DNA of 64,000 nucleotides from Charina bottae. Taxonomy: Eukaryota; Chordata; Lepidosauria; Squamata; Charinaidae. The DNA is taken from assembly GCA_023362775.1 (NCBI GenBank), contig JALMGJ010000003.1, positions 74,819,355-74,883,354 on the forward strand, given 5' to 3'. The position numbers and the translations under genes were made by a program. This document shows positions 10,905-22,423 of the stretch, one piece after another (the stretch's first letter is position 1; each line of letters starts with the position of its first letter). The notes under the pieces were generated by a model. That model searched no databases, was not told the DNA's origin, and worked only from the letters and a program-made list of their open reading frames with translations.

Positions 10905-11160
10905 CATTTGTATGACTATCATTTTTTTAACCTACTGTAATTTGTATAAATGAGTCCCATATTTCATTATACTTGTCCATACAAAGTCTACATCTATAGG
11001 CAATCCGCTCATAAGTGGCAAGTGCAATCAGGTCCTCAATCCATTGAGTAAATGGGGCCATACATTTATGTTTCCAATGTTGCAATATCAGTCTTTTAGC
11101 CATAGTAAGGGCACAGAGAATCCATTTATGTTGTCCAGTTGTCAAGTTTCATGTACTAGG
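10905..11160 (-). mobile_element. L1-group ORF2 C-terminal fragment, a different lineage
   Basis: The minus-strand frame 11145-10927 reads ALTMAKRLILQHWKHK, then QWIEDLIALATYERIAYR, ending near IWDSFIQ. This is the hydrophobic helix and tryptophan pattern found after the reverse transcriptase in L1-clade ORF2. It is clearly different from the LLYAQRWKD lineage at 585 and 34100. It is a short, truncated relic. Confidence 0.6.
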
Positions 11161-11203
11161 TACAGTATATAATTCAAAAGAATATTATCCTCTGAAAATT
11201 TTA

Positions 11204-11915
11204 TTTTATTTATTTATTTATTTATCATACTTATATCACCGCCCATCTCCCCCCACAGAGGGGACTCTGGGCGGTTTACACAAAGTTGACAATTAAAACA
11301 TATAAAAGCATATAAAATACTGTACATAAATGTATATCTATATAAATTAATTAAATATATAAAACCCAAGAGGCTCTGATGTTAAGTTTAAAAGAACTCT
11401 ACGGAGCAAGCCATCCCCAAGAGGAGCTATTACTCCTCCCATCCCAAGCGAGGTGGCAGAGCCAGGTCTTCAATTGTTTTCGGAAGGTCATCAGTGTGGG
11501 GGCTTGCCTCACCTCCAGGGGCAGAATATTCCAGAGGGCGGGTGCCACTGCAGAGAATGCCCGCTTCCTGGACCCCGTCAGATGGAATTCTCTTGTAGAC
11601 GGGGTCCGTAGCAAGCCCTCTCTGCATAACCGAGTGGGGCGGGTCGATGCTCTGGGGACGAGGCGGTCCCTTAGGTAACCTGGTCCCATGCCATGTAGGG
11701 CTTTAAAGGTGACAACCAACACCTTGAATTGGACCCGGAAGCAAACTGGTAACCAATGCAGCTCGCGGAGTAGAGGTGTCACATGTGCCGATCTTGGGGC
11801 ACTCATAACTACACGCGCAGCCGCATTCTGGACCAGTTGAAGCTTCCGGATGCTCTTCAAGGGTAGCCCCATGTAGAGTGCATTACAATAGTCTATATGG
11901 GAGATGACCAGGGCA
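11204..11915 (-). mobile_element. L2 LINE 3' fragment with target duplication
   Basis: The minus strand encodes the L2 ORF2 C-terminus from SHIDYCNALYMGLPLKS to the SNSSSWGWLAP end, open throughout, then the 3' hairpin and an (ATTT)n tail. The 9-bp repeat AAAATTTTA flanks it (11195-11203 and 11916-11924), so it is a complete 5'-truncated insertion. It is very close to the 3' end of the 3858-8400 copy, so the two are the same subfamily. Confidence 0.85.
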
Positions 11916-11924
11916 AAAATTTTA

Positions 11925-12199
11925 GCTTTTGTCACACAGTCAGATTTATATGGTCCACTTCTTTCTCTCACACTACCACTTCTTTATATATTCTTTCTCT
12001 AGTAGATCTTTGTTTTCTTTGCCTTTTATCATGCCAATGCTTGTACAAAATGTTCCCTTGGTTTTTTAAATGTTCTTAAATAAATATCTTGTTCTTCCTA
12101 TTTTTCCCTATATTTTTCTTAGCTTCAGCTCTTTCTAACTTTCTTCAGTGATTGTGTGTGTGTATGTGTGTATGCATCCTTTTTGCATTTCAAGATATT
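11925..12199. other. AT-rich DNA, nothing recognised
   Basis: Contains a short (TG)n run near 12153-12170. No gene or repeat edge was seen. Confidence 0.4.
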
Positions 12200-13800
12200 T
12201 CTGTTTGCCTCATTTTTCATTGAGATCCAAGTTCTTTTAGCAGCCTATTCATCATATCTAATCCATTAAATCTATTATTTACATTTACTCCATGATACAT
12301 AATATTGCTGAGATTGTATCTTGTTGGTCTGATAATGGTATTCATTTTCCATAAGGTGTAATTTTGCAAGAAGTCCATGATCTGAGCCATAATCATCACC
12401 ACATTTTATTTTTGCTGACTGAACAGAGCTTCTCCATCTTTGCGTGCACAGTAAATGGTTAATTTGATTTCAGTGTTATCCATCCAGTGCTGTTCATGTG
12501 TAGAATTGTCTTTTAGGTTGTTGGAAGAAGGTATTTGCTTTAAAAATTGAATTTTCTTGGTCTACCTCCTGCTTTGTTTCATACCCCAAAGCCATGTTTT
12601 CCCATTATTTCATTTCTTATTTTACTTCCAATTTTAGTATTCCAGTCTTCTATAATTAGTATAATACCGTATGCGTGTGGTGCTGAGTCAACAAGATGTT
12701 GCAAGTTGCCATAGTACTGTTCAATTTCCACTTCCCTGTACCTGTGGTTGGAGCACAGATTATCACAATATTGATTGGTTTGCCTTACACTCAGCTTTAG
12801 GTCACTCCATCATTTTTAGGGTTGTATCTTAGCACACTTTTATTATTAATGATAGCTACTCCTTTGCTTCTATGGTTCCCTTATCCACAGTAAAATAATT
12901 GATGCTTCTCTGATGTGAAATTAGCTATTCCAGTCCATTTGAGTTTGCTGATTCCCAGACTGTCAATGTTTGGTCTTGACATTTCTGCTCTTAAAAACAT
13001 CAAGATTGCCTTGGCTTAGGGTTCTAATATTCCATGTACCAACAGGATACATATCTTTGCAGCATCAAACTTTACTTTTGCCTCTGGCCACCTGAGCAGC
13101 TGAACAACCTTTAGCTTTAATCCTGTGGCATCAGTGCTATTTGTACTTGCCCTTTGCTCTTCCCCAGTAGCAAATTAGATATTTTCCAACCAAAGAAACT
13201 CATTTTCCAGTATCATATTGACATTGCTATATATTGACATTGATATGGGGCGTGGTGGCTCAGTGGGTAAGACGCCAGGCTTGTCGATTGGAAGATCGCA
13301 AGTTCAGAGGTTCGAATCCCTAGCCCTGCGTGACGGAGTGAGCTCCCGCACTAGCTCCAGCTCTTGCCAACCTAGCAATTCGAAAGCATGCAAATGCAAG
13401 TAGATGAATAGGTACCACTTTGGTGGGTAGGTAACAGCATTCCGCATGCGTCATGCCGGCCACATGACCGTGGAAGCGTCTTCGGACAACGCTGGCTCTT
13501 CGGCTAACAAATGGAGATGAGCACCGGCCCCTAGAGTCAGACAAATGTGCGGGGGGAACCTTTACCTTTACCTTATTGACATTGCTCTGGTTGTGAATGT
13601 CAATTTGATTTTCTTGGCATAGTACTGGAATGGGTTGCCATTTTCTTCTTCAGTGGATTATATTTAGTCTGACTTGTCTCCTATGACCTGGCCATCACAG
13701 GTGACCCTGCTAGGAATGTAAACCCCCGACAGTATAGCTCATCATATCAATGGGTATGTAAGACCTTCACCTCTACAAGGTAACAGTCCATGAGGAGGTG
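12200..13800 (-). mobile_element. Old RTE-clade LINE, 5' half, interrupted by a SINE
   Basis: Around 12402-12217 the minus strand reads RPTRYNLSNI followed by VNNRFNGLDMMNRL. This parallels RPIRYDLNHI...VRNRFKGLDLVDRV in the BovB endonuclease-RT linker at 35093. Stops and shifts are frequent further upstream. The homologous text continues to 13232 and again at 13585-13800 beyond a SINE insertion. It is much more decayed than the BovB copies here and probably represents an older RTE lineage. Confidence 0.55.
13247..13572 (+). mobile_element. tRNA-derived SINE, copy A
   Basis: The head carries RNA polymerase III box A (TGGCTCAGTGGG) and box B (GGTTCGAATCC at 13309-13319) in tRNA spacing, followed by about 250 bp of family-specific body ending AACCTTTACCTTTACC. 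The 10-bp repeat ATTGACATTG flanks it (13233-13242 and 13575-13584). Other copies are at 24219 (-), 26014 (+) and 58613 (-). It landed inside the old RTE copy and is younger than it. Confidence 0.88.
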
Positions 13801-14068
13801 AGAAACTTAACAGCAGATGTTATGCAGAAGGGATGTCTACTGACAAATATAAAAGATGAGCAATTACTTATTCTATGATGGCTACTTTGAAATGCAAAAT
13901 ACTACCAGGTGGAATTACCAAAATCAGGTGTGAACTTGTAACGTGCAATTTGGTGCCAATGTTATTAAAATATTTTCCAAATGGAAAATGAGACAGCAAA
14001 TTTATTGTTGTGAACCGCCCAGAGTCCCCAGGTATGGAGGAGATGGGCGGTGATACAAATTTAAATAA

Positions 14069-14107
<39 letters not shown>

Positions 14108-15022
14108 AATGTTCAGGTGATTGTCCAGGTGGGACAACTGGAGGTGCTCCTGGCAGAAATCATTCAGGAAAAATGTATCCCTGCTTACTATAAGGAGAAA
14201 TTTTCTAGAAGAAGTCCTCTTTATCACCATGGTGTGAGAATCAGGACTACAAGGGTTTGTGTAATCTATACACAGAAGTTATTCAACAAATGAACCAGCC
14301 TTGTTACAGTGTTTTGTACAGCTTAGGAAAATACCAGTTCAGGTCAAACTTGGCAAAGTAACTTACAACCTTTGAGTTGCAACTGGGTAAATTCAATCAG
14401 TCTGAATGCAGCGGGATGTTGTGTGGCATACTGCCAAAGGCATGACAACACATGAGAAAAATATAGTGATCTAAACTACAAGAAATCGGTATCAAATAAA
14501 AGCAAAGAAGTCAATTGCCACCTGCTGCTTTCCATTGTGTACAAACATAAAAGTGTTTAAAAAATTCTAGGTTACTCTTCTCCAGATCCACTGCTCTTCA
14601 CTTTACTTCATATATGTCTCTAATCCTCATAATCCCCAACTACAATAATTCTATTTAGCCAACAGGACTGGTTTACAGGAGTTGTACCTCAGCATTCCTG
14701 GAAAAGAAGGAACTATTCTGTGAAAGGCCACTCTAGGTTGAAAACAAAAGTATAGCATCTTATTTCTAACTTTCTGTTAAAACATGCATTTCTTGACATG
14801 AAGCTCTCCCTCCTCACAATTCATGATTTATTTCTTGATCTTGAACAGGATCCTCTTTTAATGAAATAGTTTCATTGCACTTAAAAAGCAGCATTATCAG
14901 CCATACTTTATAATCCATTCTCTTCAGGTTGGGTTTCTAGAATATTCACAGTTCTTGGTAATAGAAACTTTATTTATTAAAAGAAAATTCCAAATAATTG
15001 ATGATTTAATATTAATGCAAGT
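13801..15022. other. Mostly unique DNA
   Basis: Apart from the small L2 end at 14000-14108, no gene or repeat was recognised. The 120-codon minus frame at 13868-14230 reads through the L2 tail and is not a gene. Confidence 0.4.
14000..14108 (+). mobile_element. L2 3' end, short
   Basis: GAACCGCCCAGAGTCCCC and GGAGATGGGCGG form the conserved hairpin, followed by (AATA)n. Only the last 100 bp of the element is present. Confidence 0.7.
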
Positions 15023-15032
15023 ATCAATGTTT

Positions 15033-15139
15033 CAATGGCAAACCACTTCTGAAATCTTGCCAAGAAGACTACAGGGACTTGCCCAGGCAGTTGCCAGGAG
15101 TCAACACTGACTTCAAGGCACAAAAAATAAAAAATAAAA
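15033..15139 (+). mobile_element. SINE or BovB-type 3' tail with target duplication
   Basis: The sequence GGCAAACCACTTCTGAAATC through TTGCCAGGAGTC and ACTTCAAGGCAC is the 3' portion shared by BovB-mobilised SINEs, ending in an A-rich tail. The 10-bp repeat ATCAATGTTT flanks it (15023-15032 and 15140-15149), which proves a complete retroposition event although the 5' head is missing. Confidence 0.75.
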
Positions 15140-15174
15140 ATCAATGTTTACTTATTTATCCTAATAATTCATTT

Positions 15175-15757
15175 TTGTTGTTGTTCAGTCATTTAGTCGT
15201 GTCCGACTCTTCGTGACCTCATGGACCATAGCACGCCAGGCCTTCCTGTCCTCCACTGTCTCTCGGAGTTTACTCAAATTCATGTTCATTACATCGGTGA
15301 TGCTATCTAACCATCTCATCCTCTGCCGTCCCCTTCTCCTTTTGCCTTCAGTTTTTCCCAGCATCAGGGTCTTTTCCAGTGAGTCCTCTCTTCGCATTAG
15401 GTGGCCAAAGTATTTGAGCTTCAGCTTCAGCATCTGTCCTTCCAATGAGCAGTCAGGGTTGATTTCCTTTAGGATTGACTGGTTTGACCTCCTTGCAGTC
15501 CAAGGAACTCTCAAGAGTCTTCTCCAGCACCACAGTTCGAAAACATCAATTCTTCGGCGCTCAGCCTTCCTTATGGTCCAACTCTCACAGCCATACATTA
15601 CTACTGGAAAAACCATAGCTTTAACTATACGGACCTTTGTCGGCAAGGTGACGTCTCTGCTTTTTAATATGCTGTCTAGGTTTGCCATAGCTTTCCTCCC
15701 AAGGAGCAAGCGTCTTTTAATTTCATGGCTGCAGTCACTGTCTGCGGTGATTCATAA
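15175..15757 (-). mobile_element. BovB LINE 3' fragment
   Basis: The minus-strand frame 15709-15185 is open for 174 codons and covers the BovB ORF2 C-terminus: LGRKAMANLDSILKSRDV, MYGCESWTIRKAERRRID, LLRVPWTARRSNQSIL and ending KSRTRLND. The 3' end carries (CAA)n at the left edge. It is nearly the same text as the split copy at 38943-39428, so both belong to one young subfamily. The 5' truncation falls near 15757. Confidence 0.88.
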
Positions 15758-16848
15758 TCCTCTACAATTTGTGTGTGTTAATTTGTATTGAAAATGATTA
15801 TATACCTCTGTCAGATAAGTAAAGGAGTTTTAAAAATAAATTGCAAGAAATAATGCCCATTCATTCAGCATCATATTGTTTCAAAGATGCTGCAAAGTGT
15901 CCACACGGGTAGGACATAACCATATAAAAAAGCCAGTTTTACTGGAACAAAATGGTATAAAACTTGTGCAAAATGGCGGTGTTGGTTTGTGATCAATACA
16001 GCCATGCTGGTTTGAAACAGCCATGTCAGCTTTGGTGTACTCTAACTTTGGGGGCTGGTAGAAAGCCCAGGGTTGGTAGAACAAAATGGTAGAAAACCAA
16101 AGCAAATGGTGGTGAAGGTTTGGGGTGAATAGAGTACAGTAATTATATTTTTAAGGTGTTTCCTCTGAACCTCAGTTTGAAATGTTTGTACAGCATTAAT
16201 TATGGGGCAAAAGAACTCAGGCTTTATGAGACAATAAACTATAATATGCAGGCATTGATTTGATGGTAATGAGGCTATGTGGACTTTGGGATGCTCCATA
16301 GCTCTCCAGGAGGCATGTCAGTTGCCAACTTTTGGTCTAGAGTGGGAACACAATTTTGTGGTTCATAGTTAACACAGCTATTGCTAACATCTTTCAATAG
16401 AAGAGAATATAGCCACAGGGATGCAGAGAGGACCATTAATGGAGCTCATTCTCACCTCAGTCTATGCCTGGTGGGATAGAAATATGTTAGGGAGAGAGAT
16501 GCTTGCAACTGATGATTGCCGCAAAGGAATATCAGTGTTAGCAGCAATTATCCATTATTAGCAACACCCAATTAAGACCATGCCTCTGGCAGCTCAAGTC
16601 AAAACAGCCACAAACAGCCAGCAACCAGAAGGGAGAAGGCATGCCTGAAGCATCCTAAAATGGCCAGTAGGAACTGGGCAGATCCCAGTCCCTGGCCACA
16701 ACATCACCAACATTGTCAATAAGGTGAGTAGATCCTTCATTCAGCAAAGATTGTGTTAGAACAGGGAAAACTCTACTTTGACATGAGATGAGCTAAAGAT
16801 AAATCTAAATTGCTTTTATGGTGGGCTGGGGATGAGAAGGCAGCAAGG
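15758..16848. other. Unique DNA, no gene recognised
   Basis: Contains weak internal similarity (GGTAGAAAGCCCAGG and GGTAGAAAACCAAAGC around 16060-16110). Nothing else supports a feature. Confidence 0.4.
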
Positions 16849-16858
16849 TTATAAGGAT

Positions 16859-17342
16859 TTTGTTGTTTATTTGTTCAGTCGCTTCCGACTCTTCGTGACT
16901 TCATGGACCAGCCCACGCCAGAGCTTCCTGTCGGCTGTCACCACCCCCAGCTCCCCCACAGTTGAGTCCGTCACCTCCAGAATATCATCCATCCATCTTG
17001 CCCTTGGTCGGCCCCTCTTCCTTTTGCCTTCCACTTTCCCTAGCATCAGTTTCTTCTCCAGGGTATCCTGTCTTCTCATTATGTGGCCAAAGTACTTCAG
17101 TTTTGCCTTTAATATCATTCCCTCAAGTGAGCAGTCTGGCTTGATTTCCGGGAGTATGGACTGGTTTGATCTTCTTGCAGTCCAAGGCACTCTCAGAATT
17201 TTCCTCCAACACCACAGTTCAAAAGCATCTATCTTCCTTCGCTCAGCCTTCCTTATGGTCCAGCTCTCGCAGCCATAGGTTACTACGGGGAATACCATTG
17301 CTTTAACTATGCGGACCTTTGTTGTCAGTGTGATGTCTCTGC
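16859..17342 (-). mobile_element. BovB LINE 3' fragment, second subfamily
   Basis: The minus strand encodes the BovB C-terminus from the RDITLTTKVRIVKAMVFPV block to KSRKRLNK with no stop. The exact duplication TTATAAGGAT lies at 16849-16858 and 17343-17352, fixing both ends. It shares the KAKLKYFGHIMRRQDTLEKK variant with the copy at 10420. Confidence 0.9.
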
Positions 17343-17454
17343 TTATAAGGATAGGTCCTCTAAAATTGATAAATGAGGCATCTTCATGCATAATTAGCAG
17401 GTTGTCTGGACAGGAGGATACAAATCCTGACAATGACTAGAAGAGATTGTTATA

Positions 17455-17692
17455 TATTATTTATTTCTTTATTAGATTCATGTCCACTTTTTCTCCAGGA
17501 GCTCAAGATAGCTTACATGGGGGTCTCCCTTCAATGTTATCCAGACAACATCAATCTTGTTAGGTAGGTTGGACTGAGAGACTGACTGGTCCAAAGTCAC
17601 CCAGTATGTTTTCATGGCAGAGGTTGGATTTGAACCTAGGGGTACCCAGTCCTAGACTAACACCTTAACCACCGCACCACACTGGCTGTTTA
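17455..17692 (-). mobile_element. tRNA-derived SINE of the Sauria/ACA type
   Basis: Read on the minus strand it begins AGCCAGTGTGGTGCGGTGG (tRNA-like head, box A region), has GGTTCAAATCC as box B, then GGGTGACTTTGGACCAGTCA and a TTGAGCTCC block, and ends in an A/T-rich tail. It differs from the family at 13247. Confidence 0.7.
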
Positions 17693-17776
17693 TATAATCC
17701 AACAATAATCTAACCAAAGGACATCCCCCAAAAAATACATGTTCATTGAACATGTACCAATAAAGGGAACAAGTAT

Positions 17777-18288
17777 TTATTTATTTATTTATTTATTTTA
17801 TTTATGTCACCGCCCATCTCCCCCAACCAGGGGACTCTAGGCGGTTTACAATAAAATCAATAGTTAAAATATATAAACATGAAATGACAATTACAATAAC
17901 CAAAATAAATAGAATAAATAAGTGTAAAATCCAAGGGCTACTAGATCTCAAATAAAAGGGAGGGCACTACGGCACCAGCCACCCCTAGGAGGAGCTATTG
18001 CCTTTCCCACCCCGGAACCAGGTCTTCAAATTCTTCTGGAAGGCAGGGAGGCAACCCACCTCAGCTCCGAGGGTAAGACATTCCAAAGGGCGGGTGCCAC
18101 CACAGAGAAGGCCCGCCTCCTGGACCCCGCTAGATGGAATTCCTTTGCTGATGGGGTCCGCAGCATGCCCTCTCTGCATGACCGGGTGGGGTGGGTCGAT
18201 GATATGGGGATGAGACGGTCCCTCAGGTAACCTGGTCCCATGCCATGTAGGGCTTTAAAGGTGATAACCAACACCTTGAATTGGACCC
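17777..18288 (-). mobile_element. L2 LINE 3' fragment
   Basis: The minus strand carries the C-terminal block FKALHGMGPGYLRDRLIP and WNVLPSELR, then the 3' hairpin and (ATTT)n tail. A short flanking repeat CAAGTAT (17770-17776 and 18289-18295) marks the insertion. The middle is more divergent than in the copy at 11204. Confidence 0.75.
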
Positions 18289-18295
18289 CAAGTAT

Positions 18296-19059
18296 ATTCT
18301 AATGGTTGCATTTTTGTAGAAATTATTAATAGATTTAAAAAATCAAAATATAACCTAGCATGCATCTTTTGAGGAGCCCCGTATAAAAATAAAGCTTAAG
18401 TCCAATAGTTGTTCTGCTCCCCAAGAACAACCAGTTTATGATCAATATATGAACCTTCACCATAAAAATATGTGGGAATCGATCACAAGGTCTTTGTACC
18501 AACCACAGAGGACAAAGGAAAATAAAATGTTTACAGATCCCTAAATCTAAATCATAAAAAAAACCCACACACAAACAAAACAGGTGTACTGTAGGTAAAG
18601 CCAGAAAGAACAAAAGCCTGCAGCCTTTAACAAAAGACAGAGTACAAGGAACTGGTTATGAAGGAAAAAAGGGACTGAAGCATAATTACTTAATAGAAAT
18701 GGCTGGTCATTAAGCCAGAAATAGGAGCTGAATACAAAGCAGCAACAGGGTCACAGAGCTATATCAGTTTGACCTACAACAGGGTCACCCAGAGAGTGGG
18801 CAGATACAGTTTTACAAAGGGACAAAATCAAGGTAAATCAAAATGAAAATAGTCATGCTCATAAAAAAGTGAATCATAAATCAGTTTTTAACACTTTAAC
18901 ATGTACTAGATGGTCATGGATCTGGCTTAATTTTTGCTTCATCCCATCTTAGGACACAGAAATGTCCTTCAATACACAAGCCCTGAATCATAGCTCAGTA
19001 TATTTCCATTATTCTTTTCCATTTTTCTGTACACATTTGATTCTTAACCTGCATTTTTC
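18296..19059. other. AT-rich DNA, nothing recognised
   Basis: No known repeat or coding region was seen. Confidence 0.4.
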
Positions 19060-19146
19060 CTTCCTTCCTTCCTTCCTTCCTTCCTTCCTTCCTTCCTTCC
19101 TTCCTTCCTTCCTTCCTTCCTTCCTTCCTTCCTTCCTTCCTTCCTT
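19060..19146. repeat. (CCTT)n microsatellite
   Basis: About 21 uninterrupted CCTT units. The LPSF-repeat frame through it is not a gene. Confidence 0.95.
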
Positions 19147-19194
19147 TTATCACCAATCTTTTTTAACAGTACAAACACCCTTCCTTTAACAATC

Positions 19195-20022
19195 ATCTAG
19201 ACCCCTTTCAGTCAGGATTCAGGCCTGGATTTGGGACTGAGATGGCATTGATCATGCTCTTGGATGACCTCTGGCGGGAGCGGGATGGGGGCGGTGTGAC
19301 CATCCTTGCTCTTCTTGACCTCTCAGCGGCCTTCAATACCATCAATCGTGGTATCCTTCTGGACCAGCTTCAGGAGTTGAGGATGGGCGGCACTGTGCTG
19401 TGGTGGTTCTCCTCCTTCCTTCAAGGTTGGTTCCAGTCGGTGTTGGTAGGAGGAGAGAGGTCCAGTCCACGGCCCCTACTGTGTGGGGTGCCACAGGGCT
19501 TGGTTCTCTCGCCCCTCTTATTTAACATCTACATGAGGCCACTGGGTGAGGTGATCTGATGGTTTGGGGTGAGGTATCATCAGTATGTTGATGATACCCA
19601 GCTTTATAACTCCTCCCCAGGCTGTCTGAGTGATGCCGTGGATGTCCTATCTCAGTGCCTGGAGGCTGTAGGGGCCTGGATGGGACACAATGGGCTTTGG
19701 CTCAACCCAAGCAAGACTGAGTGGCTTTGGGTATTTGGGCCTCCCAGTACCAAGGTTTTTCCATCTTTGGTCCTGGATGGGGTGGCACTGCCCCAGACAG
19801 ACCCAGTGTGCAATTTGGTGGTCCTCTTGGACTCACGGCTCCTGCTGGAAGAGCAGGTGGCAGCCGTGGCTAAGAGGACCTTTGCACACCTTCGGGTTGT
19901 GCACCAGTTGCACCCATTCCTGGACCAGGAGGCACTACTCACTGTCACTCATGCCCTCGTGACCTCACGTTTGGACTATTGCAACACACTCTACATGCAG
20001 CTGCCCTTGAAGAGCATTTGGA
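19195..20022 (+). pseudogene. L2 LINE, reverse transcriptase part (5' side of a split copy)
   Basis: The text starts abruptly within the RT at the FQSGFRPG homologue and shows LLDLSAAFNTINRG, GVPQGLVLSPLLFNIYM and YVDDTQLY, where the catalytic A of YADD is changed to V. A stop (TGATGG at 19556) and a frameshift separate two frames (19242-19559 and 19569 onward). The copy is cut at the site coding for LKSI by the 4.9-kb insertion and resumes at 24954. Confidence 0.85.
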
Positions 20023-20721
20023 ATCGACTTCCAGTGGGGAATTTGGCCGATTGAACAGCCTTGTCCACGAGCTCCGTGTGGGCAGAGCTGGCAACACAGT
20101 TTTTTGGGGGGCTCAGGCTTTTACCTGAAGCCCAGAACTTTTTCATGAGTTAGGAAAAAGCTTGGAATTATCCCATTTCGTCCTCCAAAACGTCGCCTTG
20201 CAGCCTGAGAATCGCAAAAAGCGAAGAACTGGTAAGAGGCGACAGGAGGCTGGGGAAGCCATCATTTCCAGCCTGTGTTTGTAGCCTTAAGGACATTAGG
20301 TTAAGCCCTCCTTCATTTCTAAATCACTCAATTTATATTTTTAAGTTTTCTTACCCTAAGAGAGGCTTTCTACAACAAGAAAAAGCGGACTCTCTTGGTG
20401 CCTATCGTTATTTCTGGATTAACTTTAAAAAACTTTTTTTTTCCAGTCTTTGGCTTACTTCCCGTCTAATGTTAAGGTGGACTGAGAATAATTAATCATC
20501 TCTCTGTTACTATATTTTTGTATTTAATTTGAAGGACTTAACTTTTTCCTACACGTTGAATTTGCTGCTTTGACTTTTCATTTTTCTGTTCACTCTTTGT
20601 AGCTGCTGGTTAGTACATTTTTTCTTTGTCAATTTCACTTAATAACTTCACAAGCCTTTCATTAGCTCCTATCTGCGTTAGTCAAGTATTCAAGGGGAAG
20701 CCATAATCTACTGCCTGAATT

Positions 20722-21130
20722 ATGGACGACCTTAAGGAAATCTTCACAGAATTTCGCTCTGGGCTTCATTCTGATTTCAAAGAGATTTTTTACGACACTC
20801 GCCAAGCCATTATGCAAGATATTCGGGATATTGTAGAAAATATCAGTGCTAAAATGTGTCAACTGGCTGAAGACATTCTGTGGGGGAAGGAAGAAGTTTA
20901 TCAAGAAGGGGATTTTTTTCCTGACAGGGAGAACGGTCCCTTTGAAGAAATGTCAGATGACGAACATACTTTGGTGAAGAAGGAGTTAAAGTTTGACTTG
21001 CAAGATACTGATACGACTGTTTTCCTGAAGAATTATTGTGAGAACGAAGCTATGTTGCGTGGGAGGGTTTCTACTGAACAGCTTGCTTTTTTAAGGGGGG
21101 CAGTTGGATTGTTTAACTTTTTTACGAAAA
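20722..21130 (+). pseudogene. ORF1-like frame of the composite insertion
   Basis: It starts with ATG and encodes MDDLKEIFTEFRSGL, then a region with regularly spaced hydrophobic residues (ILE/ILW heptad-like), then a strongly acidic stretch near residues 65-90. This resembles the coiled-coil N-terminus of L1 ORF1 in style only. After about residue 135 the reading shifts to the frame starting at 21138. No RRM domain was recognised. Confidence 0.4.
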
Positions 21131-21137
21131 ACGCCTT

Positions 21138-21770
21138 ATGTGTAATATGGAGAAAAGTAAATGTCCTGGTATATTTCAGAAGCCGATTGGTGCTCCTGAT
21201 TTACTTCCTGGTTCGGGATCAATCAGCACCAGAGAGAGGCGGGCAGAAAAACATGCCAAACAGAAGGAAGCCCGATTGGTTCTCGAGGAGAGAAGGCACA
21301 CCAAAAACAGAATAAAAGGGCACCAGTGCAAGCACCCGATCGCCGGAGACAAACATTCTACTGAGCTATCAGCTTCTTCAGGAGAAGTCCAGCCGGAACC
21401 ATCCTTGGAATCCTTCCCTGTAGCCACTGCGGAACCCGAGCCAGATCCTCAACTCATTTCTGAATTCACCCCAGCTGCATCAGAAGCCCAGTTCGCTTCA
21501 GCATCAAAAGGGAACGGAACCTTGTCTCATAGTTTTTCAGCAAGCCCAGCCAAGAAGCCTTCAGTCGCTTCGGGTGTTTGTCCGCTGGCATCAACAGCTC
21601 CACAGCATTCAGCAGCCTTGTCAAAGCAGTGTTGCAAGGCTTCAGCTAAGTACTCTGTTCGCCCCTGTGTATCTTGTCACATTGATCCTGGGTCGTCGCG
21701 TTCTGTCATTGGGGGGCTTTCTAGTTTAGCGTGTCCTGTCCTGCCTGGTTTTACAGGCAGCATTGCCTAG
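21138..21770 (+). pseudogene. Unrecognised frame, proline/serine-rich
   Basis: The 210-residue frame begins with a basic, charged segment (STRERRAEKHAKQKEARL) and continues into a low-complexity region rich in serine, alanine, proline and glutamate with two cysteine pairs near the end. It looks like a continuation of the preceding ORF1-like frame after a frameshift, or like part of a retroelement gag. No catalytic motif was found. Confidence 0.35.
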
Positions 21771-22320
21771 TGATACCAGTCCAGTCTGCCTTGCAGTTCC
21801 AGTCCAGTTTGCCTTGCAGTTCCAGTCCCATGCCTAGAGGAACCAGTCCTTCGGCTTTGCTGTCCAGTCGGCTTTGCTGTCCAGCCCAGTTGCCTAGTGA
21901 TTCCAGTCCCATCTCCTTGCAGTTCCAGTCCAGTTGCCTAGTGGTTCCAGTCCAGTCACTGAGATCCAGTCCAAGTTGTCCTGAGAATCCAGATGAACCT
22001 GGCCAAAGAATTCAGTCCAGTACTTGTTCCAGAGACTTCCGCCCAGCCTTGTCAGCTTCGCTTTTCCCAGTGTTTCCAAAGAATCTGACCCTGAGTTCCA
22101 AGTTTGCCTTGCAATTCCAACCAACCTAGCATCTTGATCCAGAACTGTTGTTCTACTTGTTGTTGAACTCTAGCTTGTGTTACTGCATAGCTGCCTACCT
22201 CCAAGTGCATCCAGTGGATCCAGTAATCTTCAGTCATGTTGATGGACTTATAATTATAAATAGTTTTTATATAATAAAACTATTTCTATAAAGTTCTGGT
22301 GGTCATACTCTGAACAGAAC
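21770..22320. repeat. Degenerate CCAGTCC-rich repeats and possible LTR-like end
   Basis: From 21770 to about 22010 the motif TTCCAGTCCAGTTGCCT recurs with variations. Downstream, ATAATAAAAC (22271-22280) and CTGGTGGTCATACTC look like the polyadenylation signal and end of an LTR, but no second edge was found. The LTR idea is inference. Confidence 0.4.
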
Positions 22321-22423
22321 AATTTCGATGTAGGATAAGAAATTAAGAATATATATTTGGATTGATATTAAGGCTTGTATGATTCCATTTTTCTTTAATG
22401 ATTTAAAGTTTGTTTGATCTTTT

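Noticed and set aside
13247..13320. tRNA gene
   Set aside because: The polymerase III boxes belong to the head of a dispersed SINE with several copies here and no cloverleaf that I could complete.
18962..19189. Frame with LPSF repeats
   Set aside because: Translation of the (CCTT)n microsatellite.
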